This document shows positions 55,390 to 64,000 of a stretch of DNA of 64,000 nt, in pieces. A program made the position numbers and the translations under genes. The notes under the pieces were generated by a model that searched no databases, was not told where the DNA came from, and saw only the letters and a program-made list of their open reading frames with translations. Within the stretch, counting starts at the first letter, position 1, and each line of letters opens with the position of its first letter. Origin of the DNA: Bartonella harrusi (GTDB taxonomy: Bacteria > Pseudomonadota > Alphaproteobacteria > Rhizobiales > Rhizobiaceae); assembly GCF_024297065.1 (NCBI RefSeq), contig NZ_CP101114.1:868001-932000 (forward strand). The letters are read 5' to 3'.

Positions 55390-56576
55390 GAGACTTCATC
55401 CGAGGGATATTGAGATTTCCGCTGTTTAAATTTACTGACCAATTTTTGAAAAGCTGTTTGGATAATCTCATTAAGTTTTGTTGGGATCCCAATTTGATGA
55501 TTTGTTAAGAGAATGAAAAAAATAGTCATACCCACACCTATGGGGATAATATAAAGGAGAGGAATATATGCGAGATCATTCTTTGCTTTTTCAGCGAAAA
55601 AATATCCTATCCAATACACCAGCAAAGAGAAGGCAAGTGCAGAAAAGTTTGCAGAGTTTCCTGCTTGTCTATGTGAACGTGTATTTCCAGCGGTTACTAA
55701 TGCAATTAATGAAAAAACAATTGGATAGAGCCATTCTGTGATTCTACGATGAAACTCAGCTTTATAGTGGAGAGGCTTTCGCTGATAGTAGGGATCCTTT
55801 GGATCAGGGGTTAGTAAATAAGAAAGTGGACGGTCTTTGGGATAAAGTGTGGGTGTTTTATCGTTGGGGATAAATTCACTTAGGTTAAAAGTATATGAGC
55901 TGAATTGAACGATTGAAATACTGTCATTTTGATGATTTATCCTTTCTATTTCACCGTTATTGAGGACTAAAAAATTGCCATTTTTATTGCTTACAGTTGA
56001 GGCATTTGTTGCATAATAAAAAAGATCAGTCTTAGGATCACGTTGATCCGCAATGAAAAGGCGGTTAAGCGTTCCATTTGAATCGCGTTCACCAATTTCT
56101 ATGTAAAGATTATTCGCGAGTTTTTGGAAGCTGCCTTCACTAATGAAAAGGTTAATGAGATCAAAATGAGCACTCGCTAACATTTGTCGCATGTTCAAAC
56201 GTGCTTGAGGAACAACAAAATTAGCGATAGAAAAGGAAGCACAGGAGGCAAAAATAGCGAGGAGAAGAATTGGTTTCCAAACAGTGCTTTTGGGAAATCC
56301 CGAAGCGTTAATGATTGCGAGTTCAGAGTCTTTATTCATTGCTGAAAGAGTGATCGTAATTGCAATGACTAATGCAAATGGAATGACAAGAAAAACAACA
56401 GAAGGAATCAATGAGAGTGAAAACTGCAAAACTGTTAGGAGCGTTTGTCTGCTTGTCGTGAGAAAGTTTATCCTTGCGAGAATTTGTACTGTCCAACTGA
56501 TACTGATTGCTGCAATCATGACGGCACTAAACAGGATCATAACACGTTTCAGGATGTAGAACTCAATAATACGCAT
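55386..56576 (-). CDS. lptF: LPS export permease LptF
   Basis: This 396-residue YjgP/YjgQ-family permease starts with 'IEFYILKRVMILFSAVM' and has six hydrophobic segments in two groups (about residues 10-125 and 285-375) flanking a periplasmic domain, the architecture of LptF. The conserved 'NKDSELAIINASG' cytoplasmic coupling helix region lies before helix 3. It is the first gene of the lptF-lptG-lptD run and divergent from holC. Its stop overlaps the lptG start. Length slightly above the usual ~380 because of a charged C-terminal tail. Confidence 0.92.
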   Translation of the reverse strand: MRIIEFYILKRVMILFSAVMIAAISISWTVQILARINFLTTSRQTLLTVLQFSLSLIPSVVFLVIPFALVIAITITLSAMNKDSELAIINASGFPKSTVWKPILLLAIFASCASFSIANFVVPQARLNMRQMLASAHFDLINLFISEGSFQKLANNLYIEIGERDSNGTLNRLFIADQRDPKTDLFYYATNASTVSNKNGNFLVLNNGEIERINHQNDSISIVQFSSYTFNLSEFIPNDKTPTLYPKDRPLSYLLTPDPKDPYYQRKPLHYKAEFHRRITEWLYPIVFSLIALVTAGNTRSHRQAGNSANFSALAFSLLVYWIGYFFAEKAKNDLAYIPLLYIIPIGVGMTIFFILLTNHQIGIPTKLNEIIQTAFQKLVSKFKQRKSQYPSDEVS

Positions 56577-56955
56577 AGATTGGATAACATCCTCAGTCTT
56601 TATCTAAAAAGTAGGCATTCTACACTGCCTTGAATTAAAAATATAATCAAACTTTAAAAATATTTTTATATCTATTGCACATATTTACGAATAAAGAGTG
56701 TAGAGTTTTGCTCACTTTAATTGACTCTATCATATATTTTATTTTCGACGAGAGTCTATAGAGAAGCTAAAAAACGAGCTCAAATAGTTTTTTATGAACT
56801 TAGAAAATGACGAGAGGTCTTTTTTCTAGCTTTAGTAAAAATAAAAAAAGCCAATATATATAATGAGAAAAAGAGAAATTCTTGTGTTTTTACCATTTTT
56901 TGTATCGGAGATGATCAAATCTCCTTTAAAAAGATATTGATTTTTATAAAGAGTG
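56577..56955. other. divergent intergenic region lptF / holC
   Basis: This 380-base AT-rich region must contain promoters in both directions. No ORF is supportable. In many alphaproteobacteria a leucyl aminopeptidase gene (pepA) lies between lptF and holC; no trace of it is visible here. Confidence 0.4.
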
Positions 56956-57423
56956 ATGAGGCTTGAGAGAGTGGATATTCTGTTTTATCATTTGACGCAG
57001 TCAACGCTGGAAGATATTTTGCCAACACTTGTAGAACGTGCACAGTCTCGTTTTGGTAAAGTAACAATACAATGTGTGAGTAAAGAGCAACGTGATGCTA
57101 TAGATGTGCGTTTATGGGTTTATGCTAGTGAAGCATTTATTGGACATGGAACTGAGTGTGATCAATATGCAAGCTTTCAGCCTGTATTCCTTACCACGGG
57201 GCAGGAAAATCCGAATGATTCAAAGATACGTTTTCTTATAGAGGGAGCAGTTTGCTCGGATATTGATGTTTATCAACGGCTTGTCGTGATCTTTGATGGT
57301 CAAAACGATCATCAGTTGGATATTGCTCGTGCACAGTGGAAAAAATATAAAATGGAAAATCATAAGTTAACTTACTGGCAGCAGACTGAAGACCGCTGTT
57401 GGGAAAAGAAAGTTGATGTGTGA
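56956..57423 (+). CDS. holC: DNA polymerase III chi subunit HolC
   Basis: This ~155-residue protein of the clamp-loader complex links polymerase III to single-strand-binding protein. The N-terminus 'ILFYHLTQSTLEDILPTLVE' and the following 'GKVTIQCVS.EQRD.ID..LW.Y..EAFI.HGTE' match the alphaproteobacterial HolC family. The C-terminal half includes 'VVIFDGQ', typical of the fold. GTG 56953 and ATG 56956 are adjacent starts; neither has a strong ribosome-binding site, and the ATG is preferred. It is read away from lptF. No ndk or valS gene follows. Confidence 0.88.
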   Translation: MRLERVDILFYHLTQSTLEDILPTLVERAQSRFGKVTIQCVSKEQRDAIDVRLWVYASEAFIGHGTECDQYASFQPVFLTTGQENPNDSKIRFLIEGAVCSDIDVYQRLVVIFDGQNDHQLDIARAQWKKYKMENHKLTYWQQTEDRCWEKKVDV

Positions 57424-57540
57424 AACCTCTGTCATTTTTATTTTTTTGATTGAGGGGATGATGAATCTAGGACTCTTTATTATAGTTTTATCTTTTGGCC
57501 GCACTAAAGATATGGATTACAATCAAAAAGGTTAAGCGGT

Positions 57541-57810
57541 ATGGTGGTGATTATTGATCGCATCTTAATTGTTCTATGGGCTGTTATGTTGGCTTTTTTT
57601 TGCGTTTCATGGTTAGGAACGACGCATATTCTGTCGGGAATATTTTCTGTCGCTTATGTTGGCAATATTGCCGATATCTTATTCTTTTTTTTGAGTGCAC
57701 TGTTTGCTGTGATATTGTGGTGGAGATTACCACAACCAATGCCTTTAAAAATAAAGCTGGCGGCATTTTTACCACCAGCGCTTATCTTATTACTCTTTAC
57801 TCTGTTTTAA
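57541..57810 (+). CDS. small membrane protein, unknown function
   Basis: An 89-residue very hydrophobic protein with three probable membrane segments (about residues 5-27, 36-60 and 68-88) separated by short loops, one with 'WWRLPQPMPLKIK'. I recognise no family. It begins at ATG 57541 behind a weak AAAGGTTAAGCG site, and its last four bases overlap the convergent transporter gene. Composition resembles that of its chromosomal neighbours, so it is likely a real gene. Confidence 0.55.
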   Translation: MVVIIDRILIVLWAVMLAFFCVSWLGTTHILSGIFSVAYVGNIADILFFFLSALFAVILWWRLPQPMPLKIKLAAFLPPALILLLFTLF

Positions 57811-59096
57811 TTGGATATTTCATCATCTTTAAATCCAACGAAACAAAGCAATGAGATAAATGAGGCAAGAAATAAGTAATAACCAACATAAGAAACATCA
57901 AAATGTTGCACCAAGTATTCTGCAATATAAGGAGCGAGAGATCCTCCAATAATGCCGGATAAATTAAAAGTTACAGAAGCACCTGTGTACCGAATTTCTG
58001 TTGGGTATGGTGAAGCTAAAACAGCACCAAGAGGACTGTATATCATTCCCATGATTGATAAACCAATAATAGACATTACAAAAACCCCTATAATTCCAGA
58101 GCTTAAAAAATAAGGAATTGCAAAAGAATAGAATCCAGTAATTATAGTGATCCATATCATCAAAGTTCTACGTTTAATACGATCAGCGAGTATTCCAGTC
58201 AGAACAGTAAAAATACCACAGAAAATAGCACCGACGATTTCTACTTGAAGAGCCTGATAAAATGACAATTGCAAATAGTTTGTTGTATAGCTTAACAAAT
58301 AGGCGCTCACCAAATAAAAGAGAACAAATGTTGCCATACCACAAAATGTACCAAGAAAGAGAACCCGTGGATATTTAAAAAAAACATCTATTATGGGAGC
58401 TTTAACACGCTCTTTACGTTCAAGAGTTTTTTTGAATGCTGGGGTTTCGTTAATGGAAAGACGAACCCATAATCCTATGATCATAAGAACAACTGAACCG
58501 ATAAAAGGAATACGCCATCCCCATGCTACAAGCTCATTATGATCAAAAAAATGCAACAGACCTAAATAGACAACAACAGATAAGAACAAGCCCAACGGAA
58601 CACCTAATTGCGGAAACATTGCATACCAGCCACGTTTTTCTGGAGGCGCATTTTCTGTTGCGAGCAGAACGGCTCCTCCCCATTCACCTCCTAATCCCAT
58701 ACCTTGTCCAATGCGGCATAGAGTTAAGAAGAAAGGTGCCCACCATCCGGCTGTTTCATAAGTAGGGAGAAAACCAATAATGACTGTTGACAGACCCATT
58801 GTAAGAAGAGCGGCAATAAGCGTTGCTTTTCTTCCTATTTTATCTCCAAAATGTCCAAAAACAATAGATCCGAAGGGGCGGGAAAAAAAAGCTGCTCCAA
58901 AGATTAGAAAAGATTGCAAAATTGCAAGTTGATCATTTTGTGTTGGGAAAAATACATGAGGAAATATAAGAGCCGCAGCAGTTGCAAAGACATAAAAATC
59001 AAAAAATTCAATTGTTGGACCAATAAGGCTTGCAAACAAAATATGAAGAGTAGAGTTTTTTTTGCTTATATCTTGTATTTCTGAGTTTATAGACAT
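57807..59096 (-). CDS. MFS transporter, metabolite:H+ symporter (MHS) family
   Basis: This ~429-residue transporter has 12 membrane segments. The start ATG 59096 (MSINSE) is preferred over the upstream 59126. MHS-family markers are 'GPTIEFFDFYVFATAAALIFP' region near the N-terminus, 'GHFGDKIGRKATL' in the loop between helices 2 and 3, 'RIGQGMGLGGEWGGAVLLATEN' (two segments) and 'PPEKRGWYAMFPQLGVPLG'. Relatives such as ShiA, KgtP and ProP take up shikimate, dicarboxylates or osmolytes with protons; the substrate here cannot be assigned. It is convergent with a small membrane-protein gene. Confidence 0.88.
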   Translation of the reverse strand: MSINSEIQDISKKNSTLHILFASLIGPTIEFFDFYVFATAAALIFPHVFFPTQNDQLAILQSFLIFGAAFFSRPFGSIVFGHFGDKIGRKATLIAALLTMGLSTVIIGFLPTYETAGWWAPFFLTLCRIGQGMGLGGEWGGAVLLATENAPPEKRGWYAMFPQLGVPLGLFLSVVVYLGLLHFFDHNELVAWGWRIPFIGSVVLMIIGLWVRLSINETPAFKKTLERKERVKAPIIDVFFKYPRVLFLGTFCGMATFVLFYLVSAYLLSYTTNYLQLSFYQALQVEIVGAIFCGIFTVLTGILADRIKRRTLMIWITIITGFYSFAIPYFLSSGIIGVFVMSIIGLSIMGMIYSPLGAVLASPYPTEIRYTGASVTFNLSGIIGGSLAPYIAEYLVQHFDVSYVGYYLFLASFISLLCFVGFKDDEISN

Positions 59097-59126
59097 GAAT
59101 AGAATGTCCCTTTTAATATATGACAA

Positions 59127-59682
59127 ATAAATTATGAAACTAATTTCTTACTCACTATAAAGAAATCGAATCAGATTCAATCTAGTATTATTACGCTTCT
59201 CATTTATTAGAACAATGATTATGGTATGATGTAAGGGAATGATTTTATTTGTAGGTTTATCCAAATTGAATGCAATAAGAGCATCCTTTTAAAGAAAAAA
59301 GAAGATGGAAACATATTTCCATAAACAACAAATGTATTCCTGTTAAGGTCGTATTGCGATTGCCTTTAAAATACAGGCATTATTTTAGTCTCTTTAAGAA
59401 ATAATCTTATTTTTTAGATTGATATTGATGATTTCAAAATTTTTTTTATGGATACAATTCAAACACTTTTTAAGTGTATTAAAAATTATTTTCATTCTTT
59501 GGTTGTGTGTTAAGGCACACATTATAGCGTTTGATTAGTTAGCGCTTAGTACATTGAATGCTTTGTATATGATGATTTGTCATCTTGAAAAATATCAGGT
59601 TGAGAAAGTGGGGCATCCTGTTTTTTCTGTGCACTTTTTTGAAATATGCGGATTTTTTTATTGAGATTATGGAGTGTATAGA
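59127..59682. other. intergenic region upstream of the autotransporter
   Basis: About 555 bases of AT-rich DNA between divergent genes. It probably contains a long regulatory region for the autotransporter gene, whose ATG 59683 follows a GGAG about eight bases upstream. No ORF or RNA gene is supportable. I could not identify a specific operator. Confidence 0.4.
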
Positions 59683-62600
59683 ATGCAGCGAAAATTAAAA
59701 CTGAGTTTTGGGGTATTAATGACGAGTAGTTTTATTGTAAAAGTTGCAATTGCAGATGAGGTGTTTACCTCAAAAGGTAGTCCATTAATGCCAGCAGAAG
59801 TGAATAAAAAACTAAAAGAAGTGGGAAATTTTATACCAAAAATAATAGGATTAAAGGAAAAAAGTGGCAAATCGGAAAGAGTACCAAATAAACAGATAGC
59901 AGAAATAAGTGGACTTCCAGAAGAAGAGAGAAGAGGAATAAAAAGTTTCTCCTTTAAAGCGCTCACCAATTCAATAATTTATGGGAATACTGATATTTAT
60001 ATTACAGATTATAGCCTTGAGAGTTCTGGTAAAAAGGTTAAGAGTTTTAATTATAAAAATGCAGGCTATTCTATCAATAACACGGTTCGGAATGGTGGGA
60101 GGCTCCATATTAATGAAGCGAGTGTTAGTAGAGATACGACAATTGAGAATGGGGATATTGAGTTTGTCAAAAATTTGAGCATTTCAGAATATGCCATTAT
60201 TAAAAAAGGTGGAAAGCAAATTGTTGGGAATGGTGCATCTGCAGAGGGTGCCAAAATCTACGGTGGTGAACAGGTTGTTTTTGGAAAACATGATCCTGTT
60301 TTTGAGAGGTATGATATAAGTAAAGATCCAATCAGTAGTACTGCTTATGACACAGTGATTTATGGTCAAAACGGAAGATTAGGATATCAGAATGTATACA
60401 GTGATGGGCAAGCTGTTAATACAAAGATTATGAGAGGTGGTGTACAAAATCTGAATGGTACAGAGAGTTTTAATAATGAATATACAGAAAATGTTGATGC
60501 AGAAAATGATAAATTTTCATTAATTGAAGGTGCTTCTGCACTTAATACAGAGATCTTTAAGAATGGTATACAAAACATCCTACCGGGAGGGATGGCGAGT
60601 GGTGTGACTTTATACGATAATGCTACCCAAGAGATATACAATACTGGATATGTGGATACTTTGACAATTAATGATCAAGCAAAATCATGGTTACATGCTG
60701 GAGCAATATTAGATAAAGAAACAAAAGTTAATGATTTTGGAAGCCTCCATATTTATGCAGGTGATGGTGGGGCTGTTACTGAAATAGAAAATCTTATTTT
60801 AGATGGAGAAGATGTCAGGTTGTATTCTATTGCTGTTGGAAATAACGGAAAAAAACAGACGAATATTAAGAATTTAAGTGGTAGTGGCAGAGTGATTTTC
60901 ACTTCTATAGGGGATGATCAGCAATATTCTGAGCTTCATGTTGATAATTTATCCGGTAATTTACATTTTGATTTTAATGTCAGCTTTTCCGAGAAGCGTG
61001 GTGATTATCTTCTCATTAAAAACAGTGGTGCAGGTCATCATACAATAAGTGTTATCGATTCAGGCGTTGAAATTACAAATTTTTTTCGCAAAAAACTTAA
61101 ATTAATTTCTGATCGCAGTGGAGGAGCGCATTTTACTTTGACAAATGTTTTTGGTGAAAAAATAAATGCGTTTGATGTTGGGACCTATATGTATCGCTTG
61201 AAACATAGAAAGAATAAGAAAAACGGAAAAATTTGGTATTTAGATGCAAGATACACCTTTGATGAGACGATTTTTCCAGTTTCTTATGTGAAACCATCAG
61301 ATACTTCATCCAGTGATTATATCCTAACAGATTTTACAATTGATAAGGGGAAGGTTGTTTCTGTTGGTAATCCTAACTCTGTTAATGATACTGAGAAAGA
61401 TAGTAATATCGGTAGTTACGAAGAATCAATTAGTAATACGGTTAAGAATGGTGGAAAACTCTATGTTTATAATGGGGGATATAGTCTATATACTAAAATT
61501 GAGAATAGGGGGGCTGAGATTATTAGCGGCCAAGGAATTTCACAAGATACGGATGTTTGTAAAGGTGGGCAACAAAAGGTTGAAAATGGAGGAAAAGTTG
61601 AAGAAGCTAAAATTTACGGTGGTGAGCAGTTTGTTTCTGGAAAGGTTGATATTAAAGGCGAGATGGTACGAAGCAGTGCTGAGGGTACTATAATTTCTGC
61701 TCAAGACGAAGTGCTAGGATACCAAAATGTGTATGATGGTGGGGTAGTTTTTAACACAAAAATTATGGAAGGAGGAGTACAAAATCTTTATGGAGAAGAT
61801 GATCTTAATGAAGAAGATTATGGTGGCACAGCATTCAATACAGAAGTTTTTTCTGGTGGAGAACAGAATGTTCTCGTGGGCGGTGAGGCTATGGGGGTTA
61901 TTTTACACGGGACAGCTATCCAGAAAATAGAATTGGGTGGATATGCGAAAGATCTAACAGTTAAAGATCAAGCGAAAGCATGGCTACATCATGGTGCAAC
62001 ACTAGAGGGAAAAACAACAGTTAATGATTCTGGACGAATTTATCTTTATGCTGGTGCTGATCGATCTCGTACGGAAGTAGAAAACATTATTTTAAATGGA
62101 AAAGATGCCAAATTATACTCTATTGCTTCTAGTATTGACGGTGAAAGTTCTTTGGTTGAGAATTTAAGTGGTAGTGGTAGTGTTATTTTTACTTCTAATA
62201 TTTTTAATCCTCATTACTCTAAGCTTGAGATTAATGATCTTTCAGGTAATTTACATTTCAGGTTTCATATCAATTTTGCCGAGCAACGTGGTGATTATCT
62301 TTTTATAAAAAATGGGATGGGGTCTCATACAATAAGTGTTATCGATTCTGGTATTGAAATTGCCAATTTCTCCCCACAAAAGGATACTTTTGTTAATGAA
62401 TTCAATTTAGTTACTGATCAAAGTGGTGGAGCTCATTTTACTCTGGTAGATTTTTTAGATGAAGAGATTAGTGTTATCGATGCTGGAGCATATATGTATA
62501 GTCTTAATCAAAAAAATGATGAAGGGGGAAAAATTTGGTACTTAGCGATTACAAATAATTTTCATACTGATAAAAATAAATTAATTTTACAAAACTGTTT

Positions 62601-64000
62601 CATTAGCGATGGTAGTATCGTTTATATTTCTGATGATGGAGAGATGGATCATTATAAAAAATCTATTAACAATACTGTTCAGGATACTGGAATAATTCAT
62701 GTTAAAGCAGGTGGTTTAAGTAAGAATACAACAATTAAGAGTGGTGGTACTGAGATTGTTAGAGAACAAGGAATTGCAGAATTTTCTATTATTCACATAG
62801 CTGGACAACAAAGGGTAGAGGATGGGGGAATAGCGGTACAGACTGAAATCCATGGGGGAAAACAATTTGTTTTTGGAGGGGGATATATAGATGGTGGGAT
62901 TGTGGGGAGCAGTGCTTATAAAACTAAAATTTATGGTCAAGGTGAAGTCCTTGGGCAACAAAATGTGTACGGTGATGGAGTCGTTTGGGAAACAAAAGTT
63001 ATGAGTGGAGGGATACAGAATATTGCTCTATGGTTTCCAGATGATGATGATTTTTCCTTAAAGAATGGTGGGTTAGCTTTGAATACTGAAGTTTTTGCTG
63101 GTGGTATGCAACGCGTTTTAGTGGGAGGTAAAGCGGATACTGTTATTTTGCATAGCAATGCTGTCCAAGAGGTCCATGCTGGTGGATTCGTAAAAAATCT
63201 AACAATAGAAGATGGAGCTAAGTCGTGGATTTTTTCCGGTGCAATGTTAAGCGGAAAAACAATTGTTAATGATTTTGGGCAATTCCATCTTTATGCTGGA
63301 GATGACGATCATCAAACTATAGCAGAAAACATTCATTTAAATGGAGAAGAGGCTCGATTATATTCCATTGGAACTGAATTTGACGGGAAAAGATCGTTTA
63401 TTCAAAAACTTAGTGGTATGGGTAAAATCATTTTTACTTCTGTTGAATCTGAAGTGTACTATTCTCGACTTTACGTTGATGACCTTTCGGGCAATATGCA
63501 TTTTAATTTTAATGTTAGCCTTGCAGAAGGAGATGGTGATTACCTCTTTATCAAGAATGGTAGCGGTAATCATACAATAACTGTTGTAGATTCTGGTATT
63601 GAAATTGCTAATCCTGTTTCAACAAATCTTGATTTAATTGTTGATCAAAGTGGAGGGACCCATTTTACTCTACAAAGATTTTCTGGTGCAAAGATTGAAA
63701 CTGTTGATGGTGGAACTTATACATATAGCTTAAAAAAGAAAAATGGTGAAAATGAAGAAGCAAAAGTTTGGTATTTAACTGCTGCGCCTATTGATAATAT
63801 TCCATCTAAGAATAAAATTCCATCGCATTCTGATCGGGGGAAAAGACCTTTTACTCCTTCAACCGTACCATCTTTACAAGATCAAGTAGTTGAACTCTTC
63901 ATTCGTCCGAGTCAATTTTCTTCATCATTACGTGAGGAGTTGTCAAAGTCTGATTTTTTAACCACTCCCTCTACGGATGCAGTGTTGTCACTGTCTGTGG
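59683..64000 (+). CDS. AIDA-like autotransporter passenger (partial, runs off the window)
   Basis: Reading from ATG 59683 the frame stays open to base 64000, more than 1435 codons. A signal peptide (hydrophobic core at residues 7-22, cleavage near 'AIADE') is followed by a passenger of three large repeats (about 60040-61250, 61400-62550 and 62650-63780). Each contains 'N.TV.(N/D).G', 'A.IYGGEQ.V(F/S)G', 'YQNVY.DG.....TKIM.GG(V/I)QN', 'LSG.G.(V/I).FTS', 'DLSGN.HF.FN' and 'GDYL.IKN' motifs, the pattern of Bartonella AIDA/BafA-type autotransporters. A Pro/Ser-rich linker begins near 63790. The translocating beta-barrel should lie beyond the window. The role is probably adhesion or host interaction. 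Confidence 0.88.
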   Translation, partial: MQRKLKLSFGVLMTSSFIVKVAIADEVFTSKGSPLMPAEVNKKLKEVGNFIPKIIGLKEKSGKSERVPNKQIAEISGLPEEERRGIKSFSFKALTNSIIYGNTDIYITDYSLESSGKKVKSFNYKNAGYSINNTVRNGGRLHINEASVSRDTTIENGDIEFVKNLSISEYAIIKKGGKQIVGNGASAEGAKIYGGEQVVFGKHDPVFERYDISKDPISSTAYDTVIYGQNGRLGYQNVYSDGQAVNTKIMRGGVQNLNGTESFNNEYTENVDAENDKFSLIEGASALNTEIFKNGIQNILPGGMASGVTLYDNATQEIYNTGYVDTLTINDQAKSWLHAGAILDKETKVNDFGSLHIYAGDGGAVTEIENLILDGEDVRLYSIAVGNNGKKQTNIKNLSGSGRVIFTSIGDDQQYSELHVDNLSGNLHFDFNVSFSEKRGDYLLIKNSGAGHHTISVIDSGVEITNFFRKKLKLISDRSGGAHFTLTNVFGEKINAFDVGTYMYRLKHRKNKKNGKIWYLDARYTFDETIFPVSYVKPSDTSSSDYILTDFTIDKGKVVSVGNPNSVNDTEKDSNIGSYEESISNTVKNGGKLYVYNGGYSLYTKIENRGAEIISGQGISQDTDVCKGGQQKVENGGKVEEAKIYGGEQFVSGKVDIKGEMVRSSAEGTIISAQDEVLGYQNVYDGGVVFNTKIMEGGVQNLYGEDDLNEEDYGGTAFNTEVFSGGEQNVLVGGEAMGVILHGTAIQKIELGGYAKDLTVKDQAKAWLHHGATLEGKTTVNDSGRIYLYAGADRSRTEVENIILNGKDAKLYSIASSIDGESSLVENLSGSGSVIFTSNIFNPHYSKLEINDLSGNLHFRFHINFAEQRGDYLFIKNGMGSHTISVIDSGIEIANFSPQKDTFVNEFNLVTDQSGGAHFTLVDFLDEEISVIDAGAYMYSLNQKNDEGGKIWYLAITNNFHTDKNKLILQNCFISDGSIVYISDDGEMDHYKKSINNTVQDTGIIHVKAGGLSKNTTIKSGGTEIVREQGIAEFSIIHIAGQQRVEDGGIAVQTEIHGGKQFVFGGGYIDGGIVGSSAYKTKIYGQGEVLGQQNVYGDGVVWETKVMSGGIQNIALWFPDDDDFSLKNGGLALNTEVFAGGMQRVLVGGKADTVILHSNAVQEVHAGGFVKNLTIEDGAKSWIFSGAMLSGKTIVNDFGQFHLYAGDDDHQTIAENIHLNGEEARLYSIGTEFDGKRSFIQKLSGMGKIIFTSVESEVYYSRLYVDDLSGNMHFNFNVSLAEGDGDYLFIKNGSGNHTITVVDSGIEIANPVSTNLDLIVDQSGGTHFTLQRFSGAKIETVDGGTYTYSLKKKNGENEEAKVWYLTAAPIDNIPSKNKIPSHSDRGKRPFTPSTVPSLQDQVVELFIRPSQFSSSLREELSKSDFLTTPSTDAVLSLSV

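Overview
The window reads as an alphaproteobacterial chromosome of the genus Bartonella. The reasons are an AT-rich background, the conserved run fabD-fabG-acpP-fabF-mltG-gmk-rsmA-pdxA-surA-lptD-lptG-lptF-holC, a BioMNY biotin importer, a large AIDA-like autotransporter, and an accessory region of decayed prophages beside a two-partner-secretion locus. The genus is inferred from gene content and order. The species cannot be named from sequence reading alone.

Layout. (1) 1-4.2 kb: a hypothetical gene, then the tail end of a P2-like prophage (broken tape measure, gpU, gpX, gpD), ending in a cluster of short imperfect palindromes. (2) 4.7-9.6 kb: tRNA-Thr(CGT), slyX, a small membrane protein, an amino-acid permease and bioM-bioN-bioY. 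(3) 9.6-17.3 kb: gene-poor and very AT-rich, with fragments of a tail sheath gene, a tail tube gene and a Rha regulator, four tandem decayed beta-helix (YdcK-like) paralogues, a 9-bp tandem repeat, and the end of a type ISP restriction enzyme. (4) 17.5-37.8 kb: a contact-dependent-inhibition (CDI-like) locus. It holds a TpsB transporter, a 2540-aa TpsA/CdiA effector ending in a PD-(D/E)XK-like toxin, an 848-aa four-repeat presumed immunity protein, and three orphan toxin-tip cassettes carrying LHH-type nuclease ends with SUKH immunity genes (three in tandem, then one, then one truncated). (5) 37.8-43.1 kb: a Mu-like regulatory and transposase remnant, a broken lipoprotein gene, an AlpA regulator and a degenerate P4-type integrase. 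(6) 43.4-57.8 kb: core genes for fatty acid synthesis, peptidoglycan, nucleotide, ribosome and LPS export functions. (7) 57.8-64 kb: an MHS-family transporter, then an autotransporter running off the end of the window.

How the parts work together. The TpsB/TpsA pair forms a surface-displayed effector. Downstream, near-identical 1310-bp and 411-bp copies of the effector's carboxy-terminal scaffold precede alternative toxin ends. They give homology by which the toxin tip could be swapped by recombination. Fragments of immunity-gene starts between cassettes record earlier exchanges. A Mu-like remnant abuts the truncated last immunity gene.

Caution. Two normally essential core genes (gmk, lptG) and two accessory genes (Mu transposase, lipoprotein) are each off by one base in a homopolymer. 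This may be a sequencing artefact, real decay, or frames restored by slippage on poly(A). It should be settled before these genes are called broken.
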